A stretch of 64,000 nucleotides of DNA from Myxococcaceae bacterium (GTDB taxonomy: Bacteria; Myxococcota; Myxococcia; Myxococcales; Myxococcaceae): contig JAIBBQ010000001.1 of the NCBI GenBank assembly GCA_019694595.1, forward strand, positions 1 to 64,000, written 5' to 3'. A program made the position numbers and the translations under genes. A model generated the notes under the pieces. It was not told the origin of the DNA. It was given only the letters and a program-made list of their open reading frames with translations, and made no database searches. How positions within the stretch are numbered: position 1 is the stretch's first letter; each line of letters begins with the position of its first letter. Shown one piece after another: positions 36,722 to 44,511 of this stretch.

Positions 36722-37390
36722 GTGCGCCCCGCCCTGCTCTGCGTGGCGCTCGTGGCGCCCACGGCGGCGCTCGCCGGGCCGGACGCGCTCGACCCGGCGG
36801 CGGTGGCCGGCGAGGTGGGGAAGCACTCGCGCGAGATCAACGCCTGCGTCGACGGGGCGATGAAGAAGACGCCCAAGCTGGTGGGCGAGCTCGAGGTGGA
36901 GTTCGTGGTGCTGCCTTCCGGGGCGGTCGAAGGCGCGCACGCGACCCGCGACTCCCTGGGCAGCCCAGAGTTCACCGCCTGCCTCACCGCGCTCATCAAC
37001 CGCTGGAAGACGGGGCTGCGGCCCGGGGCGCCCGCCAGGGTCGCCTTCCCGTTCGTCTTCTCCGCCGCGGACAGCGCCGCCGCCCAGGCGCAGGGCGAGC
37101 AGCGGGGCCTCAGCCCCGAGCAGGTGAAGCAGCACGTGCAGGCCCACGGCAACGAGATCCGCGCGTGCTTCGAGGCCGCCCGGCGCAGCCAGTCGAAGCT
37201 CGCCGGCAAGGTGACGGTGTCCTTCACCGTGGGGACCGACGGCCGGGTGTCCAACGCGCGCACCCGCGAGGCGCTGGGCATGCCGGACCTCGAAGGCTGC
37301 CTGGTGCGCGCGGTGTCGGCGTGGAAGCTCGACGCGCACCCCTCGTCGCCCATCGACGTCAGCTACCCCTTCACCTTCCAGGCCGACTGA
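36722..37390 (+). CDS. periplasmic protein with two AgmX/PglI C-terminal domains
   Basis: The 222-residue product has a clean signal peptide ([19 protein letters not shown]) and two copies of the AgmX/PglI C-terminal domain. The first is at about 30-105 ([20 protein letters not shown]), the second at about 135-222 ([20 protein letters not shown]). Each copy has a conserved Cys pair and ends in a Trp-Lys motif, as in TonB-like folds. GTG 36722 is chosen because AAGGAG lies eight bases upstream and the signal peptide starts there; another GTG overlaps the prkA stop. The domain occurs in gliding and envelope proteins of Myxococcota. Confidence 0.8.
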   Translation: MRPALLCVALVAPTAALAGPDALDPAAVAGEVGKHSREINACVDGAMKKTPKLVGELEVEFVVLPSGAVEGAHATRDSLGSPEFTACLTALINRWKTGLRPGAPARVAFPFVFSAADSAAAQAQGEQRGLSPEQVKQHVQAHGNEIRACFEAARRSQSKLAGKVTVSFTVGTDGRVSNARTREALGMPDLEGCLVRAVSAWKLDAHPSSPIDVSYPFTFQAD

Positions 37391-37395
37391 GCCCC

Positions 37396-37989
37396 ATGGC
37401 CCCGCGCTTCCACGAGCCTGCGCCGCGCCTCAAGCCGCTGGCGGCGGGCGTGCTCCTCGCGGTGGCGCCGTGGAGCGCGCACGCTCAGGACGCGGGAACG
37501 GTGACCCTGTTCGGTGGCGGGAACGGCAAGCCGCTCCCGAAGTGCTCGGAGCTGCGGAAGCGGCCGCCCCCGCACAACACCGGTCTCTGCGCGGGTCCCG
37601 CGGAGCCGGTGCCTCCCGGCCACAAGGCGTTCGGGATGATCGGCCTCACCGGCTCGAGCCCGCCGGTGGACCTCTTCGGGAGCGAGCCTGCGGCCCCCGC
37701 GCCGAGCCTCGACCGTCAGGCGCTCAAGGACGAGGTGCGCGCGCGTGTGCCGCAGATCGTCGCCTGTTACCGCACGGCGCTGAAGACGCAGCCCACGCTC
37801 CAGGGCACGGTGTCGGTGCGCTTCACCATCGGCACCGACGGCGCCGTCAGCGGGGCGTCGGCCGGCGACGCGCTGGGCGCGCCCTCGCTCGGGGCCTGCA
37901 TCGAGAAGGCGGTCTCCTCCTGGACGCTGGCGCTGCACCCGGGCGCCCCCGCCACCATCACCTACCCGTTCACCTTGAAGCCGGACTGA
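37396..37989 (+). CDS. exported protein with AgmX/PglI C-terminal domain
   Basis: The 197-residue product has a signal peptide (cleavage after WSAHA) and a Pro-rich segment. One AgmX/PglI domain follows at about 110-197 (IVACYRTALKTQPTLQGTVS ... LGACIEKAVSSW), with the same Cys pair as the two copies in the previous gene. It lies 5 bp after that gene and 9 bp before yhbH, inside the prkA operon. It is probably a paralogue that arose by duplication of the upstream gene. Confidence 0.8.
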   Translation: MAPRFHEPAPRLKPLAAGVLLAVAPWSAHAQDAGTVTLFGGGNGKPLPKCSELRKRPPPHNTGLCAGPAEPVPPGHKAFGMIGLTGSSPPVDLFGSEPAAPAPSLDRQALKDEVRARVPQIVACYRTALKTQPTLQGTVSVRFTIGTDGAVSGASAGDALGAPSLGACIEKAVSSWTLALHPGAPATITYPFTLKPD

Positions 37990-37998
37990 GAGGCTCAC

Positions 37999-39111
37999 AT
38001 GTCCCTGCGCATCGACCAGGACCACTCGCGCTTCAAGCAGATCGTCCGCGGGAAGATCAAAGCGAACCTGCGAAAGTACGTGCAGCAGGGCGAGATGATC
38101 GGCAAGAAGGGCAAGGACCTGATCTCGATTCCGGTGCCCTTCATCGACGTGCCCCACTTCAAGTACGGGCAGCGCGAGCAAGGCGGCGTCGGTCAGGGTG
38201 ACGGGCAGCCGGGCGACCAGCTGCAGCCGGGCGAGCCGCAGGAAGGCGACGGCAAGGGCAAGGCGGGCGAAGGCGAAGGCGAGCACGCGCTGGAAGTCGA
38301 CGTCTCGCTCGACGAGCTCGCGCAGATCCTGGGCGAAGAGCTGCAGTTGCCGAACATCCAGAACCGCGGCACCGAGAAGATCGTCACCACCAAGATCAAG
38401 TACACCGGCGTGCACAACATCGGGCCGGAGTCGCTCAAGCACTTCAAGCGCACGTACAAGCAGGCGCTCAAGCGGCAGATCGCGATGGGCACGTACGACC
38501 CGGGCAACCCGATCATCGTGCCGGTGCGCGAAGACCGCCGCTACCGCACCTGGCGGCTGGAGAACCTGCCCGAGACCAACGCGGTCATCCTCTACATGAT
38601 GGACGTGTCGGGCTCGATGGGCGACGAGCAGAAGGAGATCGTGCGCATCGAGAGCTTCTGGCTCGATACGTGGCTGCGCCATCAATACAAGGGCCTGGAG
38701 ACCCGCTACATCATCCACGACGCGGTGGCGCGCGAGGTCGACCGTGAGACCTTCTTCCACACCCGCGAGTCGGGCGGGACGATGATCTCCAGCGCGTACA
38801 AGCTCTGCCGCGACATCATCAAGACCGACTACCCGCCGAGCAGCTGGAACATCTACCCGTTCCACTTCAGCGACGGCGACAACTGGTCGGCCGACGACAC
38901 CCGGCTCTGCGTCGACATGCTGAAGAGCGACATCCTGCCGAGCGTGAACCAGTTCGCGTACGGCCAGGTCGAGAGTCCGTACGGCTCGGGGCAGTTCATC
39001 AAGGACCTGCGCGAGCACGTGGGGGCGCAAGAGAACGTGGCGCTCAGCGAGATCGCCGACAAGGACGGCATCTACGGCAGCATCAAGGACTTCCTCGGGA
39101 AGGGCCGCTGA
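37999..39111 (+). CDS. yhbH: YhbH/YeaH family (DUF444) vWA-like protein
   Basis: The 370-residue product has the family N-terminus ([20 protein letters not shown]), a Gly/Gln/Glu-rich flexible segment and a von Willebrand A-like domain with MIDAS-type DVSGSMG at 202-208. [18 protein letters not shown] near residue 254 is another family signature. DUF444 proteins are linked to PrkA and SpoVR in stress and sporulation operons; biochemical role is unsettled. The length is normal. The next ATG follows the stop immediately. Confidence 0.92.
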   Translation: MSLRIDQDHSRFKQIVRGKIKANLRKYVQQGEMIGKKGKDLISIPVPFIDVPHFKYGQREQGGVGQGDGQPGDQLQPGEPQEGDGKGKAGEGEGEHALEVDVSLDELAQILGEELQLPNIQNRGTEKIVTTKIKYTGVHNIGPESLKHFKRTYKQALKRQIAMGTYDPGNPIIVPVREDRRYRTWRLENLPETNAVILYMMDVSGSMGDEQKEIVRIESFWLDTWLRHQYKGLETRYIIHDAVAREVDRETFFHTRESGGTMISSAYKLCRDIIKTDYPPSSWNIYPFHFSDGDNWSADDTRLCVDMLKSDILPSVNQFAYGQVESPYGSGQFIKDLREHVGAQENVALSEIADKDGIYGSIKDFLGKGR

Positions 39112-40605
39112 ATGCCTCGCTCACTGACCCCACGCCTCGCCGACCTGCGCGACGAGATCCTCGGGCACGCCAAGGCCTTCGGCCTCGACGGCTTCGAGAC
39201 CATCTTCGAGATCCTCTCCTACGAGGAGCTCAACATGGTCGCCAGCTACGGCGGCTTCCCCACGCGCTACCCGCACTGGCGCTGGGGCATGGAATACGAG
39301 CAGCTGTCCAAGAGCTACGAGTACGGGCTGTCGAAGATCTACGAGCTCGTGATCAACAACGACCCTTGTTACGCCTACCTGCTCGAGGCGAACTCCGAGG
39401 TCGACCAGAAGATGGTGATGGCCCACGTCTACGGCCACTGCGACTTCTTCAAGAACAACTTCAGCTTCCGCCACACCAACCGGAAGATGATGGACGAGAT
39501 GGCGAACCACGCGACGCGGGTGCGCCGGTGGATCGACAAGATCGGCATCGAGAAGGTCGAGGACTTCATCGACCGCGCGCTCTCGCTCGAGAACCTGATC
39601 GACCAGCACGCGCCGCACATTCGCCGCAACCCCGACCCCAAGGTCGCCGAGGAGCAGTCCAAGGCCAACGAGACGGGCGGCGGCATCCGCGTGGAGAAGG
39701 AATACATGCGGGGCTACATGAACCCGCAGTCCTTCGTGGACTCGCAGCGCAAGAAGGTCGAGGACGAGAAGAAGCAGGCCAAGAAGTTCCCCGAGCGGCC
39801 GCAGCGCGACGTGCTGCAGTTCCTGCTCGACCACGCCCCGCTGGAAGCGTGGGAAGCCGACATCCTCTCCATCATCCGCGACGAGGCGTACTACTTCGCG
39901 CCGCAGGGCCAGACGAAGATCATGAACGAAGGCTGGGCCAGCTACTGGCACAGCACGATCATGACCACCAAGGCGCTGAAGGATCACGAGATCCTCGACT
40001 ACGCCAACAACCACGCCGGCACGATGGCCACCCAGAAGGGCAAGCTCAACCCGTACAAGCTGGGCATCGAGCTGTTCCGCGACATCGAGGACCGCTGGAA
40101 CAAGGGCCGCTACGGCCGCGAGTGGGACCAGTGCGACGACCTGCGCACCCGCCGCAACTGGGACAAGAAGCTCGGTGAAGGCCGCGCCAAGATCTTCGAG
40201 GTGCGCAAGCACTACAACGACATCACCTTCATCGACGAGTTCCTCACTGCCGAGTTCGCCATCGAGCAGAAGCTGTTCACCTTCGGCTTCAACGAGAAGC
40301 GCAACTCCTGGGAGATCCTCGACCGCGAGTTCCGCAAGGTGAAGGCGAAGATGCTGCAGATGCTGACCAACTTCGGTCAGCCGGTGATCGAGGTCATCGA
40401 CGCCAACTACGACAACCGCGGCGAGCTCACCCTGGCCCACAAGCACGAAGGCATGGACCTCAAGGGCGACTACGCGCGGGAGACCTTGAAGAACCTGCAG
40501 AGCCTCTGGCGCCGGCCGGTGAACCTCATCACCCGGTGGGACAACAAGGGGCAGCTCTTGCGCTTCGACGGCACCACGCACAGCGAGAAGAAGGTCGACC
40601 TCTAG
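39112..40605 (+). CDS. spoVR: SpoVR family protein
   Basis: The 497-residue product matches SpoVR/YcgB along its length: PTRYPHWRWGMEYEQLSKSY, HVYGHCDFFKNNFSF, IIRDEAYYFAPQGQTKIMNE, GWASYWHS and the C-terminal LTLAHKHEGMDL. In Bacillus SpoVR is needed for normal spore cortex formation; elsewhere it accompanies PrkA and YhbH. The stop TAG overlaps the stop of the convergent gene in a palindromic CTAG. Confidence 0.95.
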   Translation: MPRSLTPRLADLRDEILGHAKAFGLDGFETIFEILSYEELNMVASYGGFPTRYPHWRWGMEYEQLSKSYEYGLSKIYELVINNDPCYAYLLEANSEVDQKMVMAHVYGHCDFFKNNFSFRHTNRKMMDEMANHATRVRRWIDKIGIEKVEDFIDRALSLENLIDQHAPHIRRNPDPKVAEEQSKANETGGGIRVEKEYMRGYMNPQSFVDSQRKKVEDEKKQAKKFPERPQRDVLQFLLDHAPLEAWEADILSIIRDEAYYFAPQGQTKIMNEGWASYWHSTIMTTKALKDHEILDYANNHAGTMATQKGKLNPYKLGIELFRDIEDRWNKGRYGREWDQCDDLRTRRNWDKKLGEGRAKIFEVRKHYNDITFIDEFLTAEFAIEQKLFTFGFNEKRNSWEILDREFRKVKAKMLQMLTNFGQPVIEVIDANYDNRGELTLAHKHEGMDLKGDYARETLKNLQSLWRRPVNLITRWDNKGQLLRFDGTTHSEKKVDL

Positions 40606-41174
40606 GCCGGCGCCTGCGCCTCTGGCTTCGGCGGCACTTGCGCTGCCAGGCCTCCGGGCCCAAGCGGCTGCACAGGCGTCCGTCGCATCACCAGCGTGGC
40701 GAGCACCAGGTGCACCTCGCCGGAAGGGACCGGCAGCTCGAGCGCCGGAGCCCCATTCACCTGCACCACCACGGCGCCCTGCCCCGCCGACACCCTGGAC
40801 ACGTCGGCCCAGCGCACCTCGACCGGCTTCCCGCGCAGCCAGCCACGCAGGCCCTGGTGGTCGACCTGCACCGCCGTGCGGCGCTCGAAGGCGAACGCGC
40901 TGGCGGCGCCGAAGACCAGCGAGAGGCCCAGGAACGCGAACGCGGCCTGCGGGACGTGCAGGAAGAACGACCCGACGCCCAGGAGCGCGCAGCAGCAGGC
41001 GACGCCGATCGCCGGGTACAGCGGCCGCGCGCCCTGACCGATGGTGAACGGCCGGGGTGTGCCTGGGGTTCGTGGCCAGGGCACCGCGGCCTCCGGGCCC
41101 TTGGCGGCGAGCTCCTTCCGGAAGTGCTCGTTCGCCTGCGCATCCGACCAGTGCTGGGGCCGTTGGTCGCTCAT
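40602..41174 (-). CDS. two-helix membrane protein with PH-like domain
   Basis: The 190-residue product has a polar N-terminus, two membrane helices (IGVACCCALLGVGSFFLHV and AAFAFLGLSLVFGAASAFAF) and a C-terminal beta region with LRGWLRGKPVEVRWADVSRV, like bacterial PH (bPH2/YdbT-type) domains. A Pro-rich tail ends the protein. No function can be assigned. Its stop codon shares CTAG with spoVR. Confidence 0.6.
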   Translation of the reverse strand: MSDQRPQHWSDAQANEHFRKELAAKGPEAAVPWPRTPGTPRPFTIGQGARPLYPAIGVACCCALLGVGSFFLHVPQAAFAFLGLSLVFGAASAFAFERRTAVQVDHQGLRGWLRGKPVEVRWADVSRVSAGQGAVVVQVNGAPALELPVPSGEVHLVLATLVMRRTPVQPLGPGGLAAQVPPKPEAQAPA

Positions 41175-41286
41175 GACGGAGCGCGAGGCCTACCTGCTTC
41201 GAAGACGGAAGGCCACGGCAGCGTCCGGCGGTCGACCCCGAGCGCCACGAAGGCCATAGTGTCGCCCTCTCCCGGGGGACACCTGC

Positions 41287-44200
41287 ATGGCTCACCACCA
41301 CACGCTCGCGCGCTTCGCGCTCTTCACCGCCGCCTTCGCGCTGAGCGGCTGCAAGTGCAGCGGCAGTGGCCCCTCGCCCGAGCTCGCCGGGGTGCTGAAC
41401 TCGTACTGCAAGTTCATGGACCGCTGCCCGGACTCGGTGGAGATCCCCATCGCGTACCGGAGCACCGGCGAGTGCGTCGACATCCTCAACTTCGTCACCA
41501 CCTGCCGGGTGGACCAGGTGAAGGGTGCCGACGGCGACCGGACGCCGGTCCTCGTGAAGAGCAACCCGATGGTCGACGCGGCACAGGCCGACGCCTGCAA
41601 GGCGTACCTCGACTCCGCGAGCTGCTCGACGAAGGTGCTCGGCTGCGACAGCGCCACCGACGCCGGCTGCAACCCGTGCTCCTCGCTCTTCTCGCCCACC
41701 ACCTCGAGCACCGGCACCACGCCCAAGGTGGGGCTCGACCAGAAGTGCGACGACTCCTCCAACCAGTGCGCCGCCGGGCTGTACTGCCTCGGGCCCCGCT
41801 CCACCCCCGACGGTGGTCAGACCTGCCGCGTCTGCAAGCCGCTGCGCACGCTGGGCGGTGATTGCGTCGACCCGCCGCACGTGCCCTGTGGCCCGGGGCT
41901 GTTCTGCAACACCACCACCGGCGCCTGCGCGGGCCTGCTGGCGAGCGGCGCCACCTGTCAGCAGTGGGGCGACTGCCAGTCGGGCTTCTGCAACTTCGGC
42001 ACGATGGCCTGCGACCCGGGCGGCAAGGCGGGCGACGCGTGCACCAAGCCCGGCGACTGCCGCAACGGGTACTGTGATTCGACGAACCACTGCGCCGACC
42101 GGCAGCCGAACGGGGGCCCCTGTCTCTCGTCGGCCGACTGTCAGCAGAGCAACTGCGACCCGGGCACCAAGACCTGCGGCCTGCCCGAAGGGGCCACCTG
42201 CAGCTCGAGCGGGCAGTGCCAGGGCTACTGCGACTCCAGCGGCAGCCGCACGTGCAAGTCGGCCGCTGCGCTCGGCGCGTCGTGCACCGACAGCGACCGG
42301 TGCCAGTCGAAGTACTGCCACCCGAGCAACAAGGTCTGCGTGAAGCAGTGCGGCCAGGGCTGCGCCGCGGGCGAGTACTGCGACTCGTACGGCACGTGCG
42401 CCGCGCCGAAGTCCGACGGTTCCTCGTGCCGCGACCCCGAGGAGTGCCAGTCGGGCTTCTGCAACGACAACGACCAGTGCGCGAAGCGGCCGGGCATCGG
42501 CGACGCCTGCGCCGGCTACAGCGACTGCTCCCCCAAGGGGCTGTGCTCGGGCGGCAAGTGCGTGGCGTTCGCCAAGCCGGGCGAAGCGTGCACCGGGCTC
42601 GATTCCTGTGCGCCGCCCTTCCTGTGCACCAAGGGCACCTGCCAGCTGATCAGCCTCACCTGCGAGCCGGCGAAGCTGGGCGACCAGTGCACCTGGCTGC
42701 AGGTGTGTGACGCGCAGGGGTACTGCAACGTGCTCAACTCGTTCACCTGCGAGGCGAAGAAGGCGTCGGGGGCGAGCTGCCTGCGCTCGGTGGAGTGCAC
42801 CAGCGGGCTGTACTGCGGCAACCGCACCTGCACGACCTACGCGACCGAAGGCGCGACCTGCAATCGAGAGACGGTGTGCGCGGCCGGCCTCTTCTGCGAC
42901 TCGTCCTCGAGCCCTTCGAAGTGCGCCAAGCCCAAGGCGGTGGGCGAGAAGTGCAGCAACCCCACCGACTGTCAGAGCGGCGACTGTCAGTACCTGAGCA
43001 CCCTGGGGCAGGTCTGCGTCGCGCAGTGCATCGCGGTGCCTCCGGGCGACCAGCCGGCCTGTCACCCCGCGAAGTGCACCGACCAGAACGCCACCTGCGG
43101 CACCATCGACGGCGGCTGCGGAGAGCCCGTGTACTGCGGGCAGTGCACCAAGGCGTACGAGACGTGCGGTGGCGGAGGCCAGCCGCTGCAGTGCGGCTGC
43201 ACGCCGACGCGCAGCTGCGGCCCGCGCGAGTGTGGCTTCTCGATGGACGACGGCTGCGGTCACCAGGTGATGTGCAACGCCACCTGCGGCGACGGTGGCA
43301 CCTGCGGCGGCGCCGCGGGCGGCGGCCAGTCGACCAACTTCTGTGGCTGTCCTTCGGACCGCGTGGCGGGCCCGAGCCTGGGCGCGCTGGCCGCGACCAG
43401 CCGGGTGGGCCTGCGCGACGGTGGCACCTACGCCGCCTGGACGTCGCTGGCCGCCGTGGCGCAGCGCGACGACGCGGGCACCTCTGTCAGCCTGCCTGGC
43501 GCCACCGGGCTGCGCACGGAATCGGAGTGGCTGGTCGTCTCCGGGTTCGGCTTCAACCTCCCGCCGACGGCGTCGGTGAACGGCATCACCGCCAAGGTCC
43601 GCTCGCGCGGCGAAGGCAATGGCTCGGCAGACCTCATGGAGGTGGTGCCCTTCCTCGACGGCAAGCCCATCGGCAAGGCGACGTCGGGCTACACGCTGCA
43701 GCCGGATTGGGCCAGCCCGACCTTCGGCGGCTCCTCGTTCCTCTTCGGCCATGGCTTCAGCCCGACGGAGATCAATGCCCCGGGCTTCGGCCTCGGGGTG
43801 CGGGCGAGCAACACCGGCTCGCAGAGCGCGGTGGGCTTCGTCGACTCCATCGAGGTGACGGTCGAGTACGCGTACCGCTGCGACTGCCACTACCAGTGCA
43901 AGAGCAACTCCGAGTGTGGGGATGACGGGTGTGGCGGTCTGTGCGGCGCCCTCGGGACCGCCGACGGAGGCTGCGCCGGTGACGCCGGCGTCTGCTCCAA
44001 CGGGTACTGCCACCCGGGGGTCTTCGTCGACTCGGCGCGAGGGCTGATGTGGCTCAACGAGCAGTTCGACCGTGGCTCGTGCTCCGGCCTGTCGATCGCC
44101 GGCTACAGCGACTGGCGCGTGCCCACCATCGACGAGCTGAGGACCCGCATCGTCGGCTGCCCGGCCACCGGGCCTGGCGGCGCCTGCGCGGTGAGCACGA

Positions 44201-44436
44201 CCTGCACCGACGCCGGGACCTGCCTGACGCCGGCCTGCAATGGCTGCGGCTACCGCACCGGCCCGGACCCGTACGGCTGCTATCTCGACAACCACACCGA
44301 GTGGATCGCCTGCACCGGCTCGAGCCCGTTCTTCTCCAGCACCAAGGACGGCACCGTTCCGTACGCGGTGGACTTCGGGACCGGCCGGGTGTCGCTGGCG
44401 GCGGGCATGACGCGGTACCGATGCGTGCGGCCCTAG
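41287..44436 (+). CDS. giant Cys-rich lipoprotein with DUF1566 C-terminal domain
   Basis: The 1049-residue product has a lipoprotein signal (FALSGCKCSG). Residues about 130-650 hold repeated Cys-rich units of about 35-45 residues, such as CTKPGDCRNGYCDSTNHC and CRDPEECQSGFCNDNDQC, resembling Dickkopf/EB-type disulfide modules. A beta domain (about 690-860) follows, then another Cys patch and a DUF1566 domain at the C-terminus (ARGLMWLNEQF ... YSDWRVPTIDEL ... YRCVRP). Such proteins are probably on the cell surface. The repeated modules suggest binding rather than catalysis. Confidence 0.75.
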   Translation: MAHHHTLARFALFTAAFALSGCKCSGSGPSPELAGVLNSYCKFMDRCPDSVEIPIAYRSTGECVDILNFVTTCRVDQVKGADGDRTPVLVKSNPMVDAAQADACKAYLDSASCSTKVLGCDSATDAGCNPCSSLFSPTTSSTGTTPKVGLDQKCDDSSNQCAAGLYCLGPRSTPDGGQTCRVCKPLRTLGGDCVDPPHVPCGPGLFCNTTTGACAGLLASGATCQQWGDCQSGFCNFGTMACDPGGKAGDACTKPGDCRNGYCDSTNHCADRQPNGGPCLSSADCQQSNCDPGTKTCGLPEGATCSSSGQCQGYCDSSGSRTCKSAAALGASCTDSDRCQSKYCHPSNKVCVKQCGQGCAAGEYCDSYGTCAAPKSDGSSCRDPEECQSGFCNDNDQCAKRPGIGDACAGYSDCSPKGLCSGGKCVAFAKPGEACTGLDSCAPPFLCTKGTCQLISLTCEPAKLGDQCTWLQVCDAQGYCNVLNSFTCEAKKASGASCLRSVECTSGLYCGNRTCTTYATEGATCNRETVCAAGLFCDSSSSPSKCAKPKAVGEKCSNPTDCQSGDCQYLSTLGQVCVAQCIAVPPGDQPACHPAKCTDQNATCGTIDGGCGEPVYCGQCTKAYETCGGGGQPLQCGCTPTRSCGPRECGFSMDDGCGHQVMCNATCGDGGTCGGAAGGGQSTNFCGCPSDRVAGPSLGALAATSRVGLRDGGTYAAWTSLAAVAQRDDAGTSVSLPGATGLRTESEWLVVSGFGFNLPPTASVNGITAKVRSRGEGNGSADLMEVVPFLDGKPIGKATSGYTLQPDWASPTFGGSSFLFGHGFSPTEINAPGFGLGVRASNTGSQSAVGFVDSIEVTVEYAYRCDCHYQCKSNSECGDDGCGGLCGALGTADGGCAGDAGVCSNGYCHPGVFVDSARGLMWLNEQFDRGSCSGLSIAGYSDWRVPTIDELRTRIVGCPATGPGGACAVSTTCTDAGTCLTPACNGCGYRTGPDPYGCYLDNHTEWIACTGSSPFFSSTKDGTVPYAVDFGTGRVSLAAGMTRYRCVRP

Positions 44437-44449
44437 GCGCCGTCACCGT

Positions 44450-44472
44450 CGGGTGCCCGGGTTGGGCACTCG
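44450..44472 (+). terminator. hairpin after the Cys-rich lipoprotein gene
   Basis: CGGGTGCCC (44450-44458) and GGGCACTCG (44464-44472) form a nine-base-pair stem with one G-T pair and a five-base loop, 14 bp after the stop at 44436. No T-run follows. Confidence 0.45.
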
Positions 44473-44511
44473 GGTCGCCGCCGTCTAGCATCCGGTGGTA
44501 GCTCCCCTTCG

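Noticed and set aside
39121-44295. A 1724-residue minus-strand frame opposite spoVR and the Cys-rich lipoprotein
   Set aside because: It is antisense to well-supported genes, has no recognisable domain and has Val/Ala/Arg-rich shadow composition.
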